Shown: positions 33,000 through 44,579 of the stretch, piece by piece
How positions within the stretch are numbered: the stretch's first letter is position 1
Layout: each line of letters begins with the position of its first letter
Assembly: GCA_003586115.2 (NCBI GenBank)
Contig: QVOM02000073.1
Span: 63,089,599-63,153,598, forward strand
Direction of reading: 5' to 3'
DNA length: 64,000 nt
Source of the DNA: Salvator merianae
Taxonomy: Eukaryota; Chordata; Lepidosauria; Squamata; Teiidae
Notes under the pieces: generated by a model
Told to the model about the DNA's origin: nothing
What the model saw: the letters and a program-made list of their open reading frames with translations, nothing else
Database searches by the model: none
Made by a program: the position numbers and the translations under genes

Positions 33000-33565
33000 C
33001 AAATGGAAGGGGAGGTGATAAATGAAACTGTCTCAAAATTGCAACAGACAATAAAGAACTGTAAAGACTAATGTACAATTGAAATTGAAACTGTCTGTTT
33101 TGGGCTTGATAGATCCACTATTATACACAACTATGGCCATGATATTACTATATGCATATGGATGGAAGAATCCAGTGTTACGCACCACAGAAGATTGGCT
33201 AGAACAGCTAGTGAAACTTATATACTTGACAGAAATGAACAAATTGATATATTTGATAAGAGAAAGAGTATTAGTGTTAGTTTTTTAATTTAACTTAATT
33301 AAGTTTACGAGTACGAACTAAATGATATATTTATTTTGGGATTTCGTGATTAGAAAGTATGAATTGCCGAAAAAAGTGAAATCACTGTAACACTTAGGGG
33401 GAGGTATGAGAATGGATATGCATTTAGTAGTCAAAAAGGATGATCAGAAGTTACTTTTTCTCTTTTCTCTTTTCTTTTTATGTAATCTGTAATGTACTTT
33501 AACTATCTCTAATTTAAAAAAGAAAAAGAAAAGGGGGGGAGTGATCATCGATCAATTGACAGGAA
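33000..33565 (+). pseudogene. L1 LINE relic, ORF2 C-terminus and 3' UTR
   Basis: A plus-strand frame (33079-33288) reads LLYAYGWKNPVLRTTEDWLEQL then LVKLIYLTEMNKLIYLIRE, matching the end of L1 ORF2 (xxYAxxWKxPxxPTxEDWLxKLxELxEMxKLTxLIRE). Mutated lead-in (LLTAARI lost) and a 3' UTR ending in an A/G-rich run (AAAAAAGAAAAAGAAAAGGG, 33516-33535). Sense orientation relative to SGCD. Confidence 0.65.
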
Positions 33566-33569
33566 GTTC

Positions 33570-35890
33570 AGGAGTACATATGCTTGGGTGAAAAAAGATC
33601 TATACATAGAAAGTATAGAGCAATCATTTCAGGAGAGGAGTATGGCGGGGGGAAGGTATTAAGAGGCAGAACACTCCATTGTGGAACTTCCTAGGTGAGT
33701 TTAAAAATGCACTTGACATGCGTTTAATATTTTGATTCTGACACAATGCTAAAGTGAATTTAAAGTTGATTCCTCTTTAACAGAGGAGGTAAGATACATC
33801 CCAGGGATCTGAAAACTCATCCTTTTGGCAAGGAAGGATAAAAAGCTCTAGAGCCCCTTTACAGTACTACTGGCAGGGTTTGGAGGTCCTTTCTGTCACC
33901 CAGCTAGCTGTTGCTCAGGTGCACTCAGTGGGGACAAATTTCTCTACACCAGATCAGTGGCATAGAATCTGTCAGTCAGGAAATAAATGTGGATATAGGA
34001 AAGATGCATGTTTTCCTATGCATGTGTTCATTTCATTCTTTTATAGCTGCCATGTGAGATCCATAGCTTTTTCATTGTGAAACTGAGAGCAAGGATAATG
34101 GCAGGGTAATGCTTTTAATTCTGTTTGCCCTCTATAACAATACCCAAGAAGACTGTAACACAGCAAGGTGTTTGTATTTCTGCAAGCTTCCAGCATGTAT
34201 AAACAGCTGCAAACAGATTATTTCAGCATACAGCCAATTTTTATTCACAGGGGGTATGAAAAACAAAACAACTTATAGAAGATATTTACCCCTCTTTTGT
34301 TAGATCCACAAGAATGATTGGGAGTTACTCAAACACAGAAAGGAACAATATTGATCCCCCTGGATTACATCCCCTATAATAAATGGAATCACAGAGAATA
34401 CATGAAAGGATATTTATCCAGATATCTATGGTAATTTTTCTGCCACAATCTTATCTTTGAAAGAAAAATAGGAATAGTGCTTTTAGCTCTCCATCAGCAC
34501 TTTCTATTTTTTCTCTTTCAGATTTGAACACGATCACATTGCTTCTGAATTATTGTATATTTATGCAAAACATTTCCCATGCACATACACATACAAAATT
34601 AAAAGTTGCATCATCAGAATAAAGGCATGCATGACATTCTAGGTTCTGACCACAAAAAAAGGCAGCACAGATGTCCCAGAAACAATCTTTTAAGTGCCTA
34701 ATGCTCATAGTTGTGAAGGCATGCTTGAAAAGTTGACATCTTAACTGAGGGTGTGTTCAGAGTAGCTATTTCAGTTGCCTTCTGAGCAAATTTGACCCTG
34801 GGGGGCCAAACTGGAAATAAAACAAATTGCCTTACCCTGCCTCCAAGCCTGTAATTATGCACCCCTTCAACAGCCGGGAGAAAACAACTCTCAGGTCACC
34901 TTACTCTGAGCAGGAAGTGCCTCTACCAATCACAACCTTGAATTGCTTAATACAGCAGAGTGACCAATAAAGCCCACAGGAACCCATTAGACAATCCGAC
35001 AGTCAGGGAGGGGCACCAGTAAGCCCTTGCCAACAACATGAAGTTTCCTTTTGAACTCAATTAAATGGATCGAAGGAAGCTGAAACTGCAACTAAAAAAA
35101 TCCTGCCTTCTTTAAAAATATACTTTAAAAGCACACTAGACTTCTTATAGTAATGTAGAGTGGGGTGAGAGAAACTTGAATTTCATTCTTAGAACAATTT
35201 TGTTTGCAACAAACAAAAAACCCTCGCAGTTAAGGAGTTAAGCAGGAGGAAATTAAGAGTCAGGGATTTCATACGCAGTGGCCAATCAGTGAAAAGCATT
35301 CCTTGCAGTCAAAGTAGGTTGCCTGTTGAAGCGAATAGGCTGCACTTCGGATATGTTTTTAGCTGAATGTACAAATACATGTTTTTGGAAAGCTTTTTTT
35401 CTGTGCGCCTAGCAATTATTCACTCAGTTTATTCAGATGGTTTTAAAAATCTCTAGTACAATCATACCCTGTGAGGTAAGTACACTTCAGAGTTCTTTGT
35501 CCCTTCCTGGGATCAGCAAGGGGAAAGGGCAAAACAGCAACGTGCCCTTGTCTATGGGACTTTTAGAATCTTGTCTTCTGATTGCATTGATATTGATTAG
35601 GATATAAATGTCTTCAGTAAATTATTATTGTCCAAGGAACGCTGTTTTTTGAAAGTGCATGCTAAGTTGATTTATCTTTACAGAATGGCAATAGCATAAG
35701 GTGCTTCGGTATTGCCTTTAATTAAAAATAGGAAAAAGTAACTGTATTCAGAAATATTCGGCATGGGTCTAAACAGTACCACCCATTCTTGCAGATGTTA
35801 TTCTTTGTCTAAGGCTGAAGCTAGGAGTGTGTAAATGGCTGTTCTGAAACATTCACTTTCAGACAAGAGGCCACTATTGAGAGTACAAGA
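33570..35890. other. Intron, mostly unassigned
   Basis: No coding region recognised. 34745-35090 looks repeat-like (GC-richer, with GAGGGTGTGTTCAGA start) but the family is unknown. Confidence 0.45.
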
Positions 35891-35892
35891 AT

Positions 35893-36015
35893 TATTTATT
35901 TCTTTAAGTATCTATAATCTGCCCTTCACCTGAAAGTCCCAGGGTGGGTTACAACAGTAAAAGAATGAAAACCATGCAACAGCTGAAAATATAATCCTTC
36001 CGTGGTTTTTCCAAG
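35893..36015 (-). mobile_element. CR1/L2-group LINE 3' end, antisense
   Basis: TTATTTATTTCTTTAAGTATCTATAATCTGCCC then GAAAGTCCCAGGGTGGGTTACAAC. Same tail as the other antisense copies. Confidence 0.65.
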
Positions 36016-36019
36016 CCCC

Positions 36020-37498
36020 TAGAATGGGAGAGGTGCCTTTAAATGTGCTCACTTGTCTCAGAATCTCTGTGGTCATGGCAAACGCCATGATGCAACATTG
36101 CTAGATATCTTGGCTGTTCCCCGGAACCACACACATCGAAAAAGTGGAAAAACACTCCTCTAGACACCGTGGAGAAAATTATGTCACTTTAAGAAGGGCT
36201 GGCATTATTCCATGATGAGGACAAAAATGGCCTCCATACCTGCTCTGTATTGCCATTCTGGGAACCTGCTGTGACAGCCCCTTTTCTTTCTTTTTTATTT
36301 TCCACATGTACAGCCAGTTCCCAGATATCCGATCTAATGCTGTGTCAACACAATGTGTACCAGATGCTGGATCTTCTAGAAATATGTCCATACCTTAAAA
36401 ACATTCCTTTCTTTAATCTGGATTGGGATGAGCAATATGCCAGCACTGAACTGGCATGGTGCTGGGTTCTTTTACCAGTCCCACAAGGGTGCTGGCATGA
36501 TGTAATTTTCATCATATTTGGTAGGTCCCAGTAATGCTTCACTTTAATGTCATTTACACATTCTGGTGCTGGTGTGGTTCTGGGGAAGCTCCTCCAAGAC
36601 ACCCAAACATGAGTATGACCTCACAATGACATCATCATGTCATGCACTGTCACAGAGCTTGGCCCTTCCTTTAAAACCCAGAAGGCATGGTTAGAGGGAG
36701 TCCAGCCCAGCCCAAGTGAGTGCAGATAAGGGCTCCACTTCTCCTCTTGGGGTCAGTAAATAGGGCTGAACATGCCTAAATACAAAACCTTTGTGTCAAT
36801 GTTTCAAAACAGCCATTTATACAATCCTAGCTACAATTATACTAGGATGCTATTTGAACATCTCATTTAGACCTGCAGAAAAATTGCTACTGCTCAGTTT
36901 TCTGTTTAATTCACACAGGCTTGCTTCCCAAGTGAACTATGGAACAGGGGGAAAGGGGGTTCCAGAAGTGCTTTTCATCTTACGTCTCTCCCTTTCCCCC
37001 TCTTTTTTCCTAACTGTGTATGGGAAGCGATCCCTCTTTAATTTAAAATCAGAGCAGGCTTGATTTTGTTTGGGAAATTTCCTAGATCAGATGAAAGTCT
37101 GTTTTTGCATGGATTTCCTTTTAGCAACATTGAGGACTTTGCCTTCCAACCGTCATTAAGGGAAGCAGTTAACTTTTTCATGCTCAATTAGCCACAGAGC
37201 TTCACTTGAGAGATTCCTCTGTAGCCTTCCCAGAAAGATCAATTCAGCTGGAACACCGTGAGCTACCAGCATTCCCTGAGCAGGGATTCTTGGGGATTCC
37301 CTGCCCACAGAGTACAGAGCAGCATAGATAAGGCACTCCTGCTCCTCAGACCACACCGTCCTGCTTAGCTACCTCTTTCTGAAAGGCGACTTCAGGGCAG
37401 GAAATCCACTCTTGGGGGCATTTTTTTCCTCCTGCAAAACAATGGGATTTGAGCAACTCAGGGCAGTGGCACCTGGACAAGCCTACCTGGAAATGCAT
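36020..37498. other. Intron, nothing recognised
   Basis: Several short open frames on both strands, none resembling a protein. No repeat family assigned. Confidence 0.45.
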
Positions 37499-37499
37499 C

Positions 37500-37511
37500 A
37501 AAAGTAGATTT
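37500..37511. repeat. Target-site duplication of the L1 insertion, 3' side
   Basis: AAAAGTAGATTT, identical to 40967-40978. Together they bracket the L1. Confidence 0.85.
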
Positions 37512-40500
37512 ATTTTTTTAAAAAACATATTTTATTATTCTTGTATTTCAAATATATAAAATTACAGTTTACCTTACATTCTTGTATCACTATTATTATC
37601 AAATTCCCCCTTCATTAACAGTTTCTTCTAAACTTCCTGTTCTTCAACATCCTGTTTTCTTTCCTTCTTTTTCCACTGAAACTCTTCTTTCTTTCTTTTT
37701 TTTTTTATTCTTCAAATCCAGCCATCGCAAGTCTATTATCCATCTCTTGCAGAAAGTCAATAAAGGGTTTCCAGTTCCTGTGAAACCTATCAACTGTCTT
37801 AATTCTCAAAAGATTTGTCAGTTTGTCCATCTCGGTCAACTCCATCATTTTCACTAACCAATGATCCACTGTTGGTAATAACTCTCCTTTCCACTTCTGA
37901 GCATATACAATTCTGGCAGCAGTTACCATATTTTGAATAACACATTGACACCTTCAACATTATTTTCCACTATCCCCAATAGGAATAATTCTGGTCTAAA
38001 AGGAATGCTTGCCTTTAAAATTTTCTGCATAGCTGTGTGAATTTGAACCCAATACTTTTTGGTTTTCACACAAGTCCACCACATATGATAAAAAATACCC
38101 TCATGCTTCTTACATTTCCAACACTTACTTGACATACCTTGATACATTTTTGAAATTCTAAAAGGTGTTAAGTACCATAGATACATCATCTTATATATAT
38201 TTTCTTTCAACATATTACATACAGTAAATTTTATATCTTTGATCCACAATTTTTCCCATTGCTCCATTGAGATATTATAACCAAAATTTTGTGCCCATTT
38301 TATCATACAATCTTTAACTTGCTCTTGTTCTAATTCTATTTTCAAAAGAAAATCATACAATACCCCTATAATCCCCCTTTCTTCTTTTTCCAATTTTTCT
38401 TCCCATTTCTGTCTTTCTAATTCAAAATTCATCCTTCTTTTATCTTCTTTAAAAACATCCATCAATTGAGCATACATTAGCCATTGTACCTCTAACCCCT
38501 CCTGGTTTAACTGATCTCTCGTTTTCAAGGAGAATTCATCTGTTTCATTATTTTTACTCAACACCTCCTCATATTTAATCCATCTTTCCCTTCTCCCAAA
38601 TTCTTTAAACAAAGCTTCATGAGGTGAAACCCACATTGGTATTCTGGGATACAATTTACTCCTGTACTTACTCCAAGTTATCCATAACGCATGTCTTACA
38701 TAATGATTCTTAAATGCCGCATTTACTTTAACTTTATCATACCATAAGTAACCGTGTAAACCATATCTTAAGTCAAAACCTTACAGTTGCAACAATCTTT
38801 TATCTCTTAGCCAAAACCATTTAGCAATCCAACTTAAACAACAGGCAGCAAAATATAATTTTAAATTAGGTAGACCCAACCCTCCTCTTTCTTTTGCATC
38901 TTGCATCAATTTAAAGCGTATTCTTGGCTTTTTGCCTTGCCATATAAATCTTGTCAAGTCCTTTTGCCACTTTTTGAATACCTCGTCTTTAATTATAATC
39001 GGTATAGATTGAAACAAAAACATCATTCTTGGCAAGACGTTCATTTTTAAAACTGAGATTCTACCCAGTAACGATAATTTCAATTTAGACCATCTTTCCA
39101 AGTCTTGCGTTACTTGCGACCAAAGTTTCACATAATTGTTCTGATACAATGCCAAGTTTTGTTTAGTCAACCATACTCCTAAATATTTAACTTTCTTTTC
39201 TATATCAAAGCCAGATTTTCTTCCCAGATCTTCTTGCTCTTTCTTTGTCATATTTTTTACCAGTACTTTGGTTTTTTTCTCATTGATTTTCAGTCCTGCC
39301 ACTCGCCCAAATGTCTCTATCACATGTTTAACTGTTTCTATTGATTCCTTCGGATCTTTCAAAATAATTACTATGTCATCTGCAAAGGCTCTCAGCCTAT
39401 AATCTTCTTTTTTGATCTTCAGACCTTCAATATTTGTCTCTTGTCTTATAGCTCTATTCATTACCTCTAACACCAATATAAATAAAAGTGGTGAGAGTGG
39501 ACATCCTTGTCTTGTACCTTTTTGTATTGCAAATTTTTGTGTAACTTCTCCATTTATTGTAAGTTGTGCTGACTGTGTTGTATATATTGCTCTAATCCAT
39601 TTTGTAAAGTTCTCTCCAAAGTTCATCGTATCTAGAAGATTCAACATAAAATTCCAGTCCAGATTGTCAAAGGCTTTTTCAGCATCCAGAAAGATTAGTG
39701 CTGCTTGCACTTCATTATGAGACTCTAAATATTCTATAACGTCGATTATACTTCTTATAATGTCCTTCATTTGTCTTTTGGCGAGAAATCCCGCTTGATC
39801 TTGGTGAATAAATTCTTGTAACACCTGTTTTAGCCTTGTTGCCATTATACTTGCAAAAACTTTATAATCATTATTCAGTAGTGAAATTGGTCTGTAATTT
39901 TTTGGGGACGTCAAGTCCTGTCCCTCTTTTGGAATTAATGTTATAAACGCTTTTTCCCAACTTTCCGGTATTTTCCCACTGTACAATATATCATTCGTTG
40001 TCATTAGTAGTGGTTGCTGCAGTTCCTCTTGAAGTACTTGATAATAAATTGCTGTTAAACCATCCGGCCCTGGAGCCTTTCCTCCTTTCATTTTCTTAAT
40101 AGCATCAGATAGTTCCTTTGATGTTATAGGTGCATTCAACATAGTTCTATATTCTTGTGAAATTTGTGGCAGATTTTGTTTTTCCAAGTAATTTTTAATA
40201 TCTTCCTCTAAAACTTCTTTCTTTCTATAGAGTTTTTCATAGAACTCACACATTACTCTCTGTATATCTATTTTGTTTGTTACCTCTTTATCCGCCTCTT
40301 TCAACTTCAAGATGACCTTGTTGGCTTTTTCCTTTCTCAGTTTGTATGCTAGCCACTTCCCTGGTTTATTGGCTGATTCAAAATTCCTTTGCTTCAAATA
40401 AGTTAATTTCTTCTCCATTTCCTCAACGTCCATCATTGAGAGTTCTTTTTGTAAGATTTTTAAATTTCTTAGCATCTCTCGACAGTCTGGCTTTTGCTTT

Positions 40501-40966
40501 AATTCTCTCTCCTTCTTCTTAATCTCTTCTGATAGTTTCTGTGTTTTTGCTTGTTTTTTCTTCTTCATTTCGTTATTCAGTCTAATCAAATGACCCCTCA
40601 TAAATGCTTTACTGGTATCCCATACAGTATTCAGAGGTGTCCCTTTGCCTAGATTATCTTCAAAATATTCTCTTAATTTTCTTTTACATTGCTGTATCAT
40701 TTCTTCTTTTTTCAAAATATATTCATTTAGTCTCCATTTAGATTTTCTCGTTCTACATCCTATCACTACTTTTACTGGGTTGTGGCCCGCAAATGTTTTG
40801 GGCAAAATGTCCACTTCCATTACCAGATTTGCAATTGTCTTTGATATTAAAATCATATCAATCCTTGAAAGCGATTTGTGTCTCTCCGAAAAATATGAAT
40901 AATCTTTTGCATTGCCATTCTTATATCTCCACGTATCCTGTAGTTGCAGGATTTCCATTAAGTCAA
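37512..40966 (-). mobile_element. 5'-truncated L1 LINE with target-site duplication
   Basis: A 3455-bp antisense L1 between 12-bp direct repeats (AAAAGTAGATTT). On its own strand it starts inside the endonuclease domain and ends with a 3' UTR and a short A-rich tail (antisense TATTTTTTTAAAAAACAT at 37511). The inferred insertion nick lies at TTTT/G, a relaxed form of the L1 TTTT/A site. Exact duplication and an ORF with only two lesions make it the youngest large element in the window. It is antisense to SGCD. Confidence 0.93.
37705..40966 (-). pseudogene. L1 ORF2 (endonuclease end, reverse transcriptase, C-terminal domain), broken
   Basis: Encodes about 1,087 codons of L1 ORF2, normally about 1,270; the start is lost by 5' truncation. 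In order: endonuclease C-terminus (SRIDMILISK; then AGHNPVKV, where a D-H pair is expected before NPV, near 40775-40792), a lysine-rich linker, RT fingers (GKAPGPDG, near 40060; NYRPISLLNNDYK), QAGFLAKRQMKD, LDAEKAFDNLDW, GTRQGCPLSPLLF, the catalytic FADD at 39375-39386, KYLGVWL, and a C-terminal cysteine motif (CWKCKKHEGIFYHMWWTC, about 38060-38130). Lesions are one in-frame TAA at 38781-38783 and a frameshift near 37925 that moves the last ~70 codons (ARIVYAQKWKGE onward) to another frame. The catalytic RT aspartates are intact. The long frame extends past 40966 into flanking host DNA, and that part is not L1. Confidence 0.93.
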
Positions 40967-40978
40967 AAAAGTAGATTT
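40967..40978. repeat. Target-site duplication of the L1 insertion, 5' side
   Basis: AAAAGTAGATTT, identical to 37500-37511. The host sequence resumes as TGAAGTCTGTG. Confidence 0.85.
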
Positions 40979-41590
40979 TGAAGTCTGTGTAAACAACATA
41001 AAGCAAACAAACAAATATTTTTTTGAAGTGACGTTTCTCTTTGGCAAAATATATAAATGAGCACTTACAGTTAATTTCATGGGACAGCAAGGAACAAACT
41101 TACAACTGGAGCATCTCCTAGAATCCTATTTTCCTCCATGGCAGACCAAAACACAGTTCAGAGAGTTCAAAGATGAGGCTCAAATTCTGGTGTCATCTGG
41201 CTCTGCTGCCTTACTTGGCCCATTGTCCACATTGCAACTATTGTGAGTTCTGCACTGGAAAATATTTTAGGAAGCTAAAGCCCATTCATACATACCATAG
41301 TTGAGCTGATTGAAGGGCACAGCCACCTTTGCACATCTTAGCCTTCCTGGGAGGCCGTTCAGATGGCCACTGCCTGGGTCAGCTTGGAGGGTAACAGCAG
41401 CACTGTTGTTCATTTTTATAGCCAGTCACTGCCACCACCCACATTGCACAAGCACAATGCAGCCCAGTTAATTTGAATAGAGCATCCAAGTGGGTGCCCC
41501 AATCTGAATCGGGGAGAGGGTGGCCTCTGAATACCAACATCCTACACTTAATCAGGGCACCCCTTCCACAAATCAGGGTGTAAATTAGAA
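40979..41590. other. Intron, nothing recognised
   Basis: No gene or repeat family recognised. Confidence 0.45.
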
Positions 41591-41593
41591 TTC

Positions 41594-41771
41594 TCCTTCT
41601 CCTCCTCCTCCTCCTCCTCCTNNNNNNNNNNNNNNNNNNNNNNNNNNNNNNNNNNNNNNNNNNNNNNNNNNNNNNNNNNNNNNNNNNNNNNNNNNNNNNN
41701 NNNNNNNNNNNNNNNNNNNNNNNNNNNNNNNNNNNNNNNNNNNNNNNNCCTCCTCCTCCTCCTCCTCCTCC
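41594..41771. repeat. TCC microsatellite with assembly gap
   Basis: (TCC)n reads into a run of N from 41622 to 41748 and out again as (TCC)n to about 41771. The gap is presumably unresolved repeat, so the true length is unknown. Long glycine/arginine/glutamate frames across it are artefacts. Confidence 0.95.
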
Positions 41772-41774
41772 ATA

Positions 41775-42680
41775 GGAGCTTAAGTCTACTGTAATTTTTC
41801 TGTTATGAATCAGGCATGTCAGACCTTGTAAGTGCCTTAACCAACCTGCATATGGCATGAATATCACATGCCTATGACTGAGTATATGACTGAGGCAGGA
41901 TCCACATGGTGTTATAGTAGCGCCACAGGAGCGCTCGAACAGTCTGGGGATATGGCCTGTCCCTCAGAAACATGTAGTGTTGTGGTCCTGCACCACCAAA
42001 GGCAAGGATCTGCCAAGGTACAGACATCCCCAAACTAAAGAACTGAACATTATGATAGGTATTGTGGCTGGCATAAAGATTGAAAGTACAGGGAAATGGA
42101 CCAGAGAGCATGAATCCCTGTACCAGACCAGAATCCATTTTGGAACACCAGGACCCATACTGGAAAAAGTTAGGCCTTGATTCAGAAAGTACAAGGAAAT
42201 GTTCTGTTTCTGCCTAAAGCAAAAGGACTTGGAACAGAGACATCTACATAAACAGGGCTGAATCAGAAGGAAATTCATCTTCAGGAGGAATCATTTCACT
42301 TGAATGGCTTTGTGAAAGTTGATATTTACCCTTGGTGGAATCTAAAAGGAGATACTGGCAGAGCTATTGGCATCCCAGACCAATCTTTTGTTAAATAGCA
42401 TTTCTTGATAAACATCTGGAAACTACCGATCAGGAATACCAGCCTGTAGTAATGGAATTCAGTTGGGAATGTGTCCCAACCTTAATTAGCTTAAGCACTG
42501 AGGAGTTACTCTATTGTCCAGGACACATCACCCCTACAAGAAGAGTCTGTTTACAGAAACAATACTATAGTCTGGCTTGCAAAACTGCTGTTTCCTTTAT
42601 TGAAAGTTAATCAGAATGCCATTAACAACTTGATCAGGGCATGGACAAGCCCTTGATCACTTTTAATGTCACCTAAACAT
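41775..42680. other. Intron, unassigned, partly repeat-like
   Basis: 41870-42180 is GC-richer and may belong to a DNA-transposon family, but I could not match it to another copy here. Confidence 0.4.
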
Positions 42681-42682
42681 TA

Positions 42683-42960
42683 GAGGCACGGTGGTGCAGA
42701 AGGCTAAGGCACTGATCTTTCAATAGGAGGATCCGAGTTCAAGGCCCCTGTCTGCCGTGTAGAGGGAATGAGCACCCTCTACTGGCCTCTAGCTCCAGTC
42801 AACCTAGCTGTTCGAAAGCAAGTAATTGCAAGTAGATAAATAGGGAGCATCACATTGTGTGATGCGGAAGATAGACAGATGTAAGCCTTCAGGCGAAAAA
42901 TAACCTTGTAAGCCGCTTTGAGTCAGCTTCAGCTGAGAAAAGCGGGGTATAAAAACCAAG
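42683..42960 (+). mobile_element. Sauria-type tRNA-derived SINE
   Basis: A 5' tRNA-like head carries an A-box-like TGGTGCAGAAGGCTAAGG and a B-box-like GAGTTCAAGGC, the internal RNA polymerase III promoter. The body includes CTCCAGTCAACCTAGCTGTT and GAAAGCAAGTAATTGCAAGT with AGATAAATAGG, the diagnostic middle of squamate Sauria/ACA SINEs (AACCTAGCAGTTCGAAAGCA ... GCAAGTAGATAAATAGG). The 3' part, CTTGTAAGCCGCTTTGAGTC then AAAGCGGGGTATAAAAACC, is a CR1/L2-style LINE tail instead of the BovB-like tail usual for Sauria SINEs. It ends in a (TTC)n run. Strong evidence that the source is a squamate. Confidence 0.85.
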
Positions 42961-42961
42961 T

Positions 42962-42995
42962 TGTTCTTCTTCTTCTTCTTCTTCTTCTTCTTCTT

Positions 42996-43025
<30 letters not shown>
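42962..43025. repeat. (TTC)n microsatellite, SINE tail
   Basis: About twenty pure TTC units directly after the SINE 3' end. On the minus strand this is (GAA)n, a sequence able to form triplex structures. Confidence 0.95.
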
Positions 43026-43026
<1 letters not shown>

Positions 43027-43099
43027 ACGCATGCACATATGACATTACACAAGCACACCCTTTTCACATGCTCCCTGCCATCATATGTAGAAAATCTCT

Positions 43100-43930
43100 T
43101 CCCCTCTCATAGAGAAGTATAGCCCCTCACATAGTCTTCCATCCATGGGTGGAGTTTAGAGTTAGGGTCAGCCTCCCCCTTTGTCAAGATCAAGGATAAA
43201 AATTAGTCCCTAGCAAACACGCAGTACAGTTTTCATCACGCCTGCCTCCATGATCCATGGTCTCTGATCTCTCCACGATCACTTAGGGACTCCCACATCC
43301 CGATCCTGCAAAGAAAACTCAGCCTGTTGGACTTTGCCATTTTTCAGCTGTCGTTTGCTGCTTTGATCCCTGCTTCAAGCCAAATCAGCTTTGCAGCTGG
43401 ACTCTGCTTTGCTTTGACTGAGGCAACCAAATTGCAAAAGAACTGTAACTTTGTTGCTGATCCTGCAAAGCACTGATCTTTCTCAGCTGTGCCAACTTCC
43501 TCTTTATCCTTGGATACTTTACTGGACTCGGAGACTCATCTCAGCCATAAACTCCCCGCTCTCAGAAACCTATTTTGCCTCTGAGGGTGAGATCCATGTG
43601 CTCCTGGTTAGTTTAGGCTTCCCTTAGATTAGTTTGGGTAAATTTAGGCACATTTTCCTCCTCTATTTCTCCTCTGTTAGACTCTATTCAATATACCAGT
43701 CAAGGGTGTCCTTAAATGACCTCTATTCATTCATAAGAAAGCCACTGTTCTTCCTAGCTCACCTGGCACATGCGCAGTAAGTCCCCTTGAGAGAGACCTC
43801 TACAGGACTAGCCTGGTGCTGCATTGCTTTGCTAGTTTTTTATGTCTTTTTATAGTTTTTCTTGTCCTTTAATAAAGTGTATTATTTTGTTTTTCAAAGA
43901 ATTTTGTGTCTGAGAAGCTTATATGCTGCT
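43100..43930 (+). mobile_element. Possible solo LTR, tentative
   Basis: TATA-like AAGGATAAAAATT near 43190 and a terminal polyadenylation signal, CCTTTAATAAAGTGTATTAT at about 43867-43886, followed by a T/G-rich stretch and GTGTCTGAGAAGC. That layout resembles the U3-R-U5 order of an LTR. I found neither defined TG...CA ends nor a target duplication. Confidence 0.3.
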
Positions 43931-44412
43931 TGTCCCTGATCACTTACTGCAAATGATTTGTCATTTTTAAAACCTTTTTCCCAAAGATCCTCCATTTTAG
44001 AGCTTTTGAGTGGGTAGAGCTATTTTCCCCACTAAAACCAGTTAGTTCCAGTTCACTGCTCTTAACACCACACCAATCAAGCAAACTCACCACAGAGGGC
44101 TGGAAAGCACTTTCAACAGCGCTTTCTCTGCTGAGCAAGAGAAAACACTGACAGTGCTTTGCCCTGTTCTGCTGCCCCACTGTTGAAATAAATAAAAAAT
44201 AAATCAAACAGCAGTTGTTGGTGAAAGGGATTTTTTTCTTGAGCAAAGAAGCCAGTGTCCATAGGATTGCAGAGGGTTTGCAGCTGTCTAGTCCCAGCCT
44301 CTGAATGTATCTATGCATCTGTGTCTGAGTGCGTAAGTGATTCATTTTTCTAAATGTTGTTAGCTATAATTTCCAACATCCTGAAAGTCATTTCTGAACA
44401 TTTGCCATGCTA

Positions 44413-44571
44413 AGGATGTGCAAAACCTTTCTATTCAAAACATTTCAAGCTCAAAACAGCTGAAAAAAATGACCACCTCCTCCCTCAAAGACCAAAGAAA
44501 TCCATTGCCAATCAGCAAAGGGAAAACAAAAGTAGCACTCAAAATTTCAGTCAAAACGTTTTGCACATGCC
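44413..44571. mobile_element. Short MITE with GGATGTGCAAAAC-type inverted repeats
   Basis: Left end AGGATGTGCAAAACCTTT, right end reverse complement GGCATGTGCAAAACGTTTTG. The ATGTGCAAAAC core is shared. About 160 bp, non-coding; no target duplication seen. Confidence 0.55.
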
Positions 44572-44579
44572 CATTTTCT

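Noticed and set aside
40967..41090. First ~41 codons of the long L1 frame
   Set aside because: They lie beyond the target duplication in host DNA and join the L1 frame by chance.
41379..41867. Open frames with glycine, arginine or glutamate runs across the N gap
   Set aside because: They are translations of the (TCC)n microsatellite and the Ns.
42804..43112. Poly-lysine and poly-leucine frames
   Set aside because: Both come from the TTC microsatellite after the SINE.
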